A DNA stretch of 7,650 nt from contig JAJXSZ010000142.1 of assembly GCA_021784255.1 (NCBI GenBank), positions 1-7,650 on the forward strand, written 5' to 3'. Origin of the DNA: Pseudomonadota bacterium. Lineage in GTDB: Bacteria > Pseudomonadota > Alphaproteobacteria > Acetobacterales > Acetobacteraceae. Positions within the stretch are counted from its first letter, which is position 1; each line of letters opens with the position of its first letter. This document shows, in pieces, positions 1 through 4,754 of the stretch. A model generated the notes under the pieces. The model was not told where the DNA came from. It did no database searches and worked only from the letters and a program-made list of their open reading frames with translations. The translations under genes and the position numbers were made by a program.

Positions 1-2
1 GC

Positions 3-815
3 GAGGCGACGGACGGGACGCGCACGCGACTGTTCCTGCACACCAGCCCGGAATTCGCGATGAAGCGGCTGCTGGCCGCGGGATCGGGGCCGATTTTTCA
101 GCTCGCCCGGGTGTGGCGCAACGGCGAGGCGAGCGCGCTGCACGCCCCCGAGTTCACCATGCTGGAATGGTATGTGCCGGGCTTCGGGATGCAGGATCTG
201 ATCGCGCAGGCGATGGCGCTGCTGCGCGCGGTGCTGCCGGGCGAAGTCACCTGCCGCGGGATCACGACGCGGCTCGACGCGCCGGAGGTACTGAGCGTGG
301 CCGAGGCGTTCCGCCGCCATGCCGGGGCGGACGTGCTGGGGACGGCGGGCGACGCCGCGGCGCTGGCCCGCTCCGCGGGTGTGGCGCTGCGCGCGGCGGA
401 GGATTGGGAGGACCTGTTTTTCCGCCTGCTGCTGGCGCGCGTCGAGCCGCGGCTCGGGCGCGAGCGGCCGAGCTTCCTCACCCACTGGCCGGCGGCGCAG
501 GCCGCCCTGGCGCGGCGCGACCCCGCCGATCCGCGCGTCGCCGAGCGGTTCGAGCTGTTCGTCTGCGGCATGGAGCTGGCGAACGCGTTCGTCGAGCTGA
601 CCGATGCCGACGAGCAGCGGGCCCGTTTCGTCGCCGACCGCGCGCGGCGCCAGGCGCTCTATGGCGGGCCGGACTGGCCGCTCGACGAGGCGCTGCTGGC
701 GGCGCTGCCGGCGCTGCCGGCCTGTGCCGGGATCGCGCTGGGCTTCGACCGGCTGGCGATGATCGCCGCTGGCGTCGATGATATCCGCGCCGTCCTGGCG
801 CTGCCGGATTTCTGA
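3..815 (+). CDS. epmA: EF-P--(R)-beta-lysine ligase EpmA (5' end outside window)
   Basis: EpmA (also GenX, PoxA) is a class II lysyl-tRNA synthetase paralogue without an anticodon-binding domain. It activates (R)-beta-lysine with ATP and attaches it to a conserved lysine of elongation factor P, which relieves ribosome stalling at polyproline. The frame is open from the window edge, and the residues before the ATG at 60 (LFLHTSPEFAMKRLL) match the conserved EpmA interior, so that ATG is not the start and roughly the first 50-70 residues are missing. Motif 2 (RNGE...HAPEFTMLEW) lies at 117-167, the ERFE...GMELANAFVELTDA substrate-pocket block at about 543-608, and motif 3 (GIALGFDRL) at 729-755. 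The visible 270 residues align along their whole length with E. coli EpmA (325 aa). In motif 2 the first Glu of the usual RNEE is Gly (codon 123-125). The gene ends 14 bases before the lipoprotein gene. Confidence 0.95.
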   Translation, partial: EATDGTRTRLFLHTSPEFAMKRLLAAGSGPIFQLARVWRNGEASALHAPEFTMLEWYVPGFGMQDLIAQAMALLRAVLPGEVTCRGITTRLDAPEVLSVAEAFRRHAGADVLGTAGDAAALARSAGVALRAAEDWEDLFFRLLLARVEPRLGRERPSFLTHWPAAQAALARRDPADPRVAERFELFVCGMELANAFVELTDADEQRARFVADRARRQALYGGPDWPLDEALLAALPALPACAGIALGFDRLAMIAAGVDDIRAVLALPDF

Positions 816-829
816 GGGAGGGACGGGCG

Positions 830-1171
830 ATGCGGTGGATCGGATGGCTGGTGCTGGCGGGGCTCGGCGCGGGGTGCGCGCGCCAGGGCCCCTCGGCCCT
901 CGACGTGAAGCTCGCCGCCATGGTGGGGCAGAGCGAGACCGCGGTGGTGCGCGCGCTGGGCGTGCCCAACCGCAGCTTCGAGACCGGCGGGCATCGCTTC
1001 ATCGCCTATCTCGAGCGGCGCCAGGATCTGGTGCCGACGGCGGGGCCGTGGGGGCCGCCGTGGTGGGGCTGGGCCGGCTCGCAGGTGGTCACGCGGCGCT
1101 GCGAGATCACCTTCGAGATCGAGGCGGGGAAGGTGAAGGGCTACTCCTACCGCGGCGACGCCTGCTCCTGA
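830..1171 (+). CDS. Small predicted lipoprotein, BamE/OmlA-like, function unknown
   Basis: This 113-aa protein has a short hydrophobic N-terminus (MRWIGWLVLAGLGAGC) that reads as a lipoprotein signal with the acceptor Cys at residue 16. The -3 position is Gly, so the lipobox is not perfect. The stretch MVGQSETAVVRALGVPNRSFETGG at 31-54 recalls the helix-turn-strand start of small SmpA/OmlA (BamE-type) lipoproteins, in which a G-x-x-E/D...LG-x-P pattern recurs. A Trp/Pro/Gly-rich loop (GPWGPPWWGWAG, 72-83) follows. The C-terminal half contains CEITFEIEAGKVKGYSYRGDAC, so Cys91 and Cys112 could form a disulfide in the periplasm. A strong ribosome site (GGGAGGGACG, from 816) precedes the ATG. It probably shares a transcript with epmA, 14 bases upstream, although no functional tie is evident. 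The localisation is inferred and the function is unknown. Confidence 0.85.
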   Translation: MRWIGWLVLAGLGAGCARQGPSALDVKLAAMVGQSETAVVRALGVPNRSFETGGHRFIAYLERRQDLVPTAGPWGPPWWGWAGSQVVTRRCEITFEIEAGKVKGYSYRGDACS

Positions 1172-1181
1172 GCGGGCGCGT

Positions 1182-1835
1182 TCAGCCGCCGGCCAGGGCG
1201 GCGTCGATCGCCGCGTTCATCGCGCGCACGCCGGCCGCGGGGCCGTCCGGGTGTGCCCAGACGGCGCCGATGACGGCGAGGAAATCCGCTCCCGCCTGCA
1301 CCAGCGGCGCGCAGTTCTGCGCCGTGATGCCGCCGATGGCGACACACGGGATCGTTGCGATATCGGACCACCAGGCGAGCAGCCCGGGCTCGGCGCGGAT
1401 CGGCGCCTCCTTGCTCGCGGTGGCGAAGAAGGCGCCGAAGGCGACGTAGTCCGCGCCCGCCTCGCCGGCGGCGAAGGCGAGGTCGCGGCTGGCATGGCAG
1501 GTGACGCCGAGCATGCGCTCGCCGAGCAGGTGCCGCGCCTCGCGCGCCGGCATGTCCTCCTGGCCGACATGCGCGCCGTCGCAGCCGGTCTCGATCGCCA
1601 GGTCCGGGCGGTCGTTGAGCAGCACCGCGACGCCGCGCGATTGCGCCAGCGGAACAATGACGGAAGCGGCACGGCGGATCACCTCGTCCGTGGCGTCCTT
1701 GAGGCGGATCTGCAGGCAGGCGACGTCGCCCGCGTCGAGCGCGGCGGCGAGCGCGTCGGGGAACGTGGCCGGGTCGATCGCGGGCGGGGTGACGAGGTAG
1801 AGGCGGCAGCGCTCGGCCGCGGCGGCGCCGCTCAC
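1182..1835 (-). CDS. thiE: Thiamine phosphate synthase (ThiE)
   Basis: ThiE joins HMP-pyrophosphate and the thiazole phosphate to make thiamine phosphate, releasing pyrophosphate; it is a cytosolic TIM-barrel enzyme. The 217-aa product has family length and carries the expected active-site set: Q42-x-R44-x-K46 (LQIRLKD), N74-D75 (LLNDRPDLA), D94 in GAHVGQEDMP, and the ADYVAFGAFFATASK block with K142. The later GGI phosphate-binding turn (VAIGGI) is also present. The usual GxSxH segment reads GVTCH here. The start is a GTG 28 bases after the aldolase stop, with a GAGG about 7 bases upstream; no better start is visible, and the first strand (RLYLVTPP) follows at once. It is the last gene of a leftward run and is probably co-transcribed with fba. 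No TPP riboswitch is recognisable in the short gap. Complete catalytic residues favour true ThiE over the TenI-type relative. Confidence 0.93.
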   Translation of the reverse strand: MSGAAAAERCRLYLVTPPAIDPATFPDALAAALDAGDVACLQIRLKDATDEVIRRAASVIVPLAQSRGVAVLLNDRPDLAIETGCDGAHVGQEDMPAREARHLLGERMLGVTCHASRDLAFAAGEAGADYVAFGAFFATASKEAPIRAEPGLLAWWSDIATIPCVAIGGITAQNCAPLVQAGADFLAVIGAVWAHPDGPAAGVRAMNAAIDAALAGG

Positions 1836-1863
1836 GCCAGCGCCTCGTGCCCGGCCCTCGCGC

Positions 1864-2784
1864 TCACGCCTTGCCCTGGTAGATCTCGATGATCCGGTTG
1901 AGCATGGCGAGCGCCTCGGCCTTCGGGCGCTGGAACGTGTTGCGGCCGATGATCGAGCCGTTGGCGCCGCCGTCGCGCAGGCCGCGCACCTCCTCGTAGA
2001 GCCCGTCGAGACCCTTGGCCTCGCCGCCCGAGAAGACGACGATGCGCTTGCCGGCGAAGGCGGTCTGGATCACGTGCTCGACGCGCCGGGCGAGGGTGGA
2101 GATGTCGATCTGCTGCGCCTCGTAGACCTTCTTCGCGGCCTCGAGCGAGAGATGCGCCGTCGGCGGCTTCACCTTGATGATGTGCGCGCCCATCAGCGCC
2201 GCCATGTGGCAGGCATAGGCGCAGATATCGACCGCCGTCTCGCCCGCCTTGTCGAGGTTGGGGCCGCGCGGATAGCTCCAGACGACGACGGCGAGGCCGG
2301 CGGCCTTGGCTTCGTCGGCGAGCTCGCGCAGCTCCTCCATCTGCTCGAAGGCGTATTCGCTGCCGGGATAGATGGTGAAGCCGATCGCCGAGCAGCCGAG
2401 GCGCAGCGCGTCGCCGACCGAACCGGTCACCGCCTGGTCCTTGGCGCCGGCCAGCGAGTTGGAGGAGTTGAGCTTGAGGATCGTCGGGATCGCGCCGGCA
2501 TAGGTCGCCGCCCCCGCCTCGATCATGCCGAGCGGGGCCGCGTAGGCGGAAAGCCCGGCCTCGATCGCGAGCTGGAAATGGTAGTGCGGGTCGTAGGCCG
2601 CGGGGTTGGGGGCGAAGCTGCGCGCCGGGCCGTGCTCGAAGCCCTGGTCCACCGGCAGGATCACCAGCCGGCCGCTGCCGCCGAGCTTGCCCTCCATCAG
2701 GATGCGGGCGAGGTTGGCCTTGGTCCCCGGATTGTCGCTCTCGTAATGATCCAGGATGCGCTTGACGCGCTGGGTGATGCGCAT
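1864..2784 (-). CDS. fbaB: Fructose-bisphosphate aldolase, class I (DhnA/FbaB type)
   Basis: This enzyme reversibly splits fructose 1,6-bisphosphate into dihydroxyacetone phosphate and glyceraldehyde 3-phosphate in glycolysis and gluconeogenesis through a Schiff-base lysine, without a metal. The 306-aa protein belongs to the archaeal-type/DhnA class I family. It shows the N-terminal PVDQGFEHGP motif (44-53), the barrel strand HIIKVKPP (201-208) with Lys204 and Lys206, one of which should be the Schiff-base residue, VVFSGGE (249-255), and the phosphate-binding GGANGSIIGRNTFQRP (272-287). The DhnA-family E. coli FbaB is somewhat longer, near 350 aa. The ATG has a GGAGG about 6 bases upstream inside an inverted repeat (GGAGGACCTCC). 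It follows the 119-aa gene by 80 bases that contain a stem-loop, and thiE follows it closely. Some relatives act on other sugar phosphates, but the intact motifs favour FBP aldolase. Confidence 0.93.
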   Translation of the reverse strand: MRITQRVKRILDHYESDNPGTKANLARILMEGKLGGSGRLVILPVDQGFEHGPARSFAPNPAAYDPHYHFQLAIEAGLSAYAAPLGMIEAGAATYAGAIPTILKLNSSNSLAGAKDQAVTGSVGDALRLGCSAIGFTIYPGSEYAFEQMEELRELADEAKAAGLAVVVWSYPRGPNLDKAGETAVDICAYACHMAALMGAHIIKVKPPTAHLSLEAAKKVYEAQQIDISTLARRVEHVIQTAFAGKRIVVFSGGEAKGLDGLYEEVRGLRDGGANGSIIGRNTFQRPKAEALAMLNRIIEIYQGKA

Positions 2785-2821
2785 GGAGGTCCTCCAGGAA
2801 GGTTTGGCCGCGCGGATTTCA

Positions 2822-2848
2822 CGCTAGGGGATCGTTCGCCTCCTAGCG
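2822..2848 (-). promoter_or_regulatory. Stem-loop in the fba leader
   Basis: Bases 2822-2830 (CGCTAGGGG) pair with 2840-2848 (CTCCTAGCG) to give nine base pairs, one of them G-U, around a 9-base loop. On the - strand it lies 16 bases after the stop of the 119-aa gene and 37 bases before the fba start codon. No T-run follows on the - strand, so it is not a canonical intrinsic terminator. It could be an intercistronic attenuator, an mRNA-processing or stability element, or a factor-assisted terminator. The pairing is seen directly; any role is inferred. Confidence 0.45.
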
Positions 2849-2864
2849 CGGCGCGGCGCGGACG

Positions 2865-3224
2865 TCACCTGCGCCGCCAGTCAAGGATTGTCATGGCCGG
2901 CGGACGCGTGTCGAGCACCGTCCCGCCCAGGCTTGCGGCGGCGGCGGCGACGCGGGCGAAGCCGGGGCCGGGTGCGAGCACCAGGGCGCGGCAGCCGCAG
3001 CGCAGGGCCGCCATGGCGTGGCCGGGGGCGTCGGCGCAATCGAGGATATCGGCCATCGGCGCCGTCGCGCGCGCCTGCGCGGCGTCGGCCAGCGCCCGCC
3101 ACCACAGCGCGCCGAGCGTCGCCGCCGCGCCTTCCGCCGAGAGCAGCGTGACCGGGCGCCCGGCGCCAACCGCCTCGACGGCGGTCGCGAAATCGGCGAC
3201 CAGAACGACCGGGCCAGGAAACAT
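2865..3224 (-). CDS. Conserved-looking hypothetical protein, 119 aa
   Basis: I do not recognise this protein. It is alanine-rich, with alternating hydrophobic strands and helices: VVLVADFATAVEAVGAGRPVTLL at the N-terminus, RALVLAPGPGFARVAAAA in the middle, and TILDWRRR at the end. This suggests a small cytosolic alpha/beta fold with Rossmann-like strand-turn-helix units. There is no signal peptide, membrane segment or catalytic motif. Its codons have very GC-rich third positions like those of its neighbours, which supports real coding over the overlapping frames. The ATG has no Shine-Dalgarno sequence: the base next to it already belongs to a 15-bp palindrome, and an in-frame stop lies 12 bases upstream, so translation may be leaderless or the start may lie further in. 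It is first in the leftward run with fba and thiE and is divergent from zauP-zapA. Confidence 0.7.
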   Translation of the reverse strand: MFPGPVVLVADFATAVEAVGAGRPVTLLSAEGAAATLGALWWRALADAAQARATAPMADILDCADAPGHAMAALRCGCRALVLAPGPGFARVAAAAASLGGTVLDTRPPAMTILDWRRR

Positions 3225-3239
3225 GCTTGACGTTCAAGC
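3225..3239. promoter_or_regulatory. Palindrome 1 (GCTTGA-CGT-TCAAGC), possible operator
   Basis: This is a perfect 6+6 inverted repeat with a 3-base centre, in the gap between the divergent 119-aa gene and zauP. It touches the start codon of the leftward gene. It contains TTGACG (3227-3232), which could serve as a -35 element for the rightward operon. Its twin lies 23 bp away centre to centre, as expected for dimer sites on nearly the same face of the helix. The binding protein is unknown. Confidence 0.55.
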
Positions 3240-3247
3240 TCGTTGGC

Positions 3248-3262
3248 GGTTGAAACTCAACC
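3248..3262. promoter_or_regulatory. Palindrome 2 (GGTTGA-AAC-TCAACC), possible operator
   Basis: This is a second perfect 6+6 inverted repeat with the same 3-base centre and the same TTGA/TCAA core as palindrome 1. A weak -10-like TTGAAA (3250-3255) sits inside it, 17 bases after the TTGACG in palindrome 1, so a regulator bound to both sites would cover a possible promoter for zauP-zapA. In RNA it could also form a short hairpin just ahead of the zauP ribosome site. Confidence 0.5.
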
Positions 3263-3285
3263 ATGGCGACAGAACGGAGGCGGCC

Positions 3286-3474
3286 GTGAGCGCAACCAGT
3301 GAGGCGACGGCGCCCGACGAAATGGCGGCGGACCGTATCGAGCAGGCGCTGGAACGGATCGCCGTCCTCGCCGCGCGGGCGGAGCATGCCGCCGTGGCGA
3401 CGGCGCTCGACGCGACGCTGGCGCCGCGACTCGATGCGGTGATCGAGCGGCTGCGCCAGGCGCTGGGGAACTAG
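3286..3474 (+). CDS. Small coiled-coil protein upstream of ZapA (ZauP / DUF4164-like)
   Basis: This 62-aa acidic, alanine-rich protein is almost entirely helical in character. Hydrophobic residues recur with heptad-like spacing (I18, L22, I25, L28; later L41, L45, L49, I53, L56, L60), suggesting a short coiled coil. In Caulobacter a small coiled-coil protein, ZauP, is encoded directly upstream of zapA and works with ZapA to focus the FtsZ ring. Position, size and character fit that role here, but this is inference and not a motif match. The GTG at 3286 is chosen because GGAGG lies 5 bases upstream (3276-3280). An in-frame ATG at 3223 would add 21 residues but would read through both palindromes and lacks a ribosome site. 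The stop codon is 3 bases before the zapA ATG, so the two genes are surely co-transcribed and probably translationally coupled. Confidence 0.75.
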   Translation: MSATSEATAPDEMAADRIEQALERIAVLAARAEHAAVATALDATLAPRLDAVIERLRQALGN

Positions 3475-3477
3475 CCG

Positions 3478-3846
3478 ATGGCGCAGATGACGATCCGCAT
3501 CAACGGCTACGCCTATGTCGTCGGCTGCGACGACGGGCAGGAAGCGCACCTCACGGCGATGGCCAACGAGATCGAGGCGCGGGTGAACAGCATCAAGGCG
3601 CTCGGCGGGCAGTCCGGCGAGTCGCGGCTGCTGGTGCTGGCGGCGCTGCTGATGGCCGACGAGCTGCACGACCTGAAGCTGGAGGCCGCGCAGCTGCGCG
3701 CGACGCGTCCGGCGGCCGAGGCGAAGCAGGGCAGCGGCGACGCGGCGCTGCGCCGGCGGCTGGCCAGACTCGCCGAGCGGGCGGAGGCGATCGCGGGCCA
3801 GCTCGGCGCCGACCAGCCCGGCGGCGGCCAACCCGGCATCGGATAA
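3478..3846 (+). CDS. zapA: Cell division protein ZapA
   Basis: ZapA is a cytosolic protein that binds FtsZ and bundles or cross-links its filaments at the division site. The 122-aa product shows the family N-terminal strand pair (MTIRINGYAYVVGCDDGQEAHLTAMA), followed by a helix with EIEARVNSIKAL and a long second helix (SRLLVLAALLMADELHDLKLEAAQLR) that forms the tetramerising coiled coil. The C-terminus is low-complexity (GADQPGGGQPGIG) and probably disordered. The gene starts 3 bases after the zauP stop. Downstream come the 6S RNA gene and the cyclo-ligase gene, the same order as zapA-ssrS-ygfA in E. coli, which independently supports the call. Confidence 0.94.
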   Translation: MAQMTIRINGYAYVVGCDDGQEAHLTAMANEIEARVNSIKALGGQSGESRLLVLAALLMADELHDLKLEAAQLRATRPAAEAKQGSGDAALRRRLARLAERAEAIAGQLGADQPGGGQPGIG

Positions 3847-3851
3847 CCGGC

Positions 3852-3962
3852 GCCGGACGACCCGGGCCGGACGACCCCGGCCTGACAGGGGCTGCCTGAC
3901 AGGGGCTGCCCGACAACCCGATGTCCGCATAGGCGCTGCCCGATGCATGGATAGGCGCTGCC
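3852..3962. repeat. Cluster of short direct repeats between zapA and the 6S gene
   Basis: Three exact direct-repeat pairs lie in this non-coding stretch. GCCGGACGACCC occurs at 3852-3863 and 3866-3877 (14-base period). CCTGACAGGGGCTG occurs in perfect tandem at 3881-3894 and 3895-3908. ATAGGCGCTGCC occurs at 3929-3940 and 3951-3962. They share a looser theme, GCxGCC(C/T/G)GAC. The block begins 5 bases after the zapA stop. A GC-rich hairpin (GGCCGG 3865-3870 with CCGGCC 3877-3882) lies inside it but has no T-run. The repeats are seen directly; replication slippage is the simplest origin, and no function is evident. Confidence 0.7.
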
Positions 3963-3988
3963 GGACACGATCCGCTGGCAGATCGCCG

Positions 3989-4017
3989 TTGCCGGGCGCG
4001 TGCGCGCGCCCTATGTG
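3989..4017 (+). promoter_or_regulatory. Probable sigma-70-type promoter of the 6S RNA
   Basis: TTGCCG (3989-3994) and TATGTG (4012-4017) are separated by 17 bases, the optimal spacing for a vegetative promoter. They would place the transcription start near 4024, exactly where the 5' arm of the predicted 6S terminal stem begins. The -35 matches the TTGACA consensus in four of six positions, and the spacer is extremely GC-rich. The agreement between promoter and RNA fold is the main support. Confidence 0.5.
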
Positions 4018-4023
4018 AGGTGT

Positions 4024-4146
4024 GCGGGGCTGCCAGGTGCGTCAGGTTCGATCATCCCCGGGGCCGATAGCAACCTCCCGGGAGCTGGCTCTGCCGTGGC
4101 CGTGGTCACGGTATCTGGCGCCCACCTGCACTAGCAGGCTCTGGGA
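4024..4146 (+). ncRNA. ssrS: 6S RNA
   Basis: 6S RNA mimics an open promoter and sequesters the housekeeping RNA polymerase holoenzyme. The call rests first on position: it lies between zapA and the 5-formyltetrahydrofolate cyclo-ligase gene, its conserved setting in proteobacteria. Second, a long imperfect rod can be folded. 4025-4033 pairs with 4134-4143 (one bulge), 4034-4039 with 4123-4128 after a 5-base bulge, and the stem can run inward so that 4039-4046 pairs with 4114-4121. Third, ATCCCCGGGGCCGATAGCAACC near 4054-4075 resembles the conserved CCCCUGAGCCGAUA segment of E. coli 6S. A local hairpin, CCGTG/CACGG (4094-4111), could sit on the 3' side of the bubble. Ends are approximate; CTATG 4011-4015 and CATAG 4153-4157 are also complementary and could extend the stem. 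The 3' end runs into the ribosome-site region of the next gene. Confidence 0.82.
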
Positions 4147-4166
4147 GGATGGCATAGCCAACGGCC

Positions 4167-4754
4167 ATGGCGGCTCCGCACCTTGCCGATCCCGACCTTC
4201 TCGCAGCCAAGCGGCGCGCGCGCGCGGTGGCGCTGGCGCGCCGTGCCGGCCAGGACCCCGCGCTGGGCGCGGCGCTGGCCGGCCACGTGCTGCGCGAGCT
4301 GCCGCCGCCGCCCGGTGCCGCGGTCTCGGGGTTCTGGCCGATGCCCGGCGAGATCGACATCCGCCCGCTGCTGGAGGCGCTGTTCGCGCGCGGCCATCCG
4401 GTCCTGCTGCCCGAGACACCGAAGCTCGGCAATCCGCTGATCTTTCGGCAATGGCACCCGGGCGCGCCGATGCTGCGCGAGCGTTTCGGGACGCTGCGGC
4501 CGGAGGGCGAGGTGGGGCTTCCGCAGGTCCTCTACGTGCCGCTCCTGGCGTTCGACCGGGCGGGGCGGCGGCTCGGCTATGGCGGCGGCTATTACGACCG
4601 CACGCTCGCCGCGCTGGCCGGCGCGGTGGCGGTCGGCTGCGCCTTCGCCGCCCAGGAACTGGACGAAGTCCCGGCTGGCGACTACGACGCGCGCCTGGCC
4701 GCGATCGCCACGGAGCGCGGCATCATCCTTCCCGCCATCGCATCTGGGGACTGA
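4167..4754 (+). CDS. 5-formyltetrahydrofolate cyclo-ligase
   Basis: This cytosolic enzyme (Fau/YgfA, MTHFS) uses ATP to convert 5-formyltetrahydrofolate (folinic acid) into 5,10-methenyltetrahydrofolate, returning a storage or inhibitory folate to one-carbon metabolism. The 195-aa protein has family length. It shows the N-terminal basic ATP-contact motif (AAKRRAR, with K15 and R16), FWPMPGEIDIRPLL (57-69), which carries the folate-site Glu, and the diagnostic ATP-binding block YVPLLAFDRAGRRLGYGGGYYDR (123-145). The C-terminal ATERGI also fits. Ribosome binding is weak: GGAGG at 4144-4148 lies 18 bases before the ATG and within the 6S 3' end. The gene therefore may be read from the 6S transcript, as ygfA is in E. 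coli. Its stop abuts the next start codon (TGAATG). Confidence 0.94.
   Translation: MAAPHLADPDLLAAKRRARAVALARRAGQDPALGAALAGHVLRELPPPPGAAVSGFWPMPGEIDIRPLLEALFARGHPVLLPETPKLGNPLIFRQWHPGAPMLRERFGTLRPEGEVGLPQVLYVPLLAFDRAGRRLGYGGGYYDRTLAALAGAVAVGCAFAAQELDEVPAGDYDARLAAIATERGIILPAIASGD

Noticed and set aside
1185..1202. GCCGCC/GGCGGC hairpin as a terminator between the convergent lipoprotein and thiE genes
   Set aside because: It lies inside the thiE 3' coding end, has only six pairs and no T-run on either strand; such hairpins are common by chance in this base composition.
1836..1863. TPP riboswitch upstream of thiE
   Set aside because: The gap to fba is only 28 bases and shows no conserved THI-box segment.
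2074..3285. A long + strand open frame running into zauP
   Set aside because: It lies antisense to fba and the 119-aa gene, has a composition typical of stop-poor GC-rich shadow frames (His/Arg/Gly-rich), and only its last 63 codons have a ribosome site and zapA coupling.
3865..3882. GGCCGG/CCGGCC hairpin as an intrinsic terminator of zapA
   Set aside because: No T-run follows and the arms are part of the direct repeats, so a terminator cannot be claimed.
3852..3962. CRISPR-like array in the repeat patch
   Set aside because: The repeats are only 12-14 bases, in pairs, with no regular unique spacers and no cas genes nearby.
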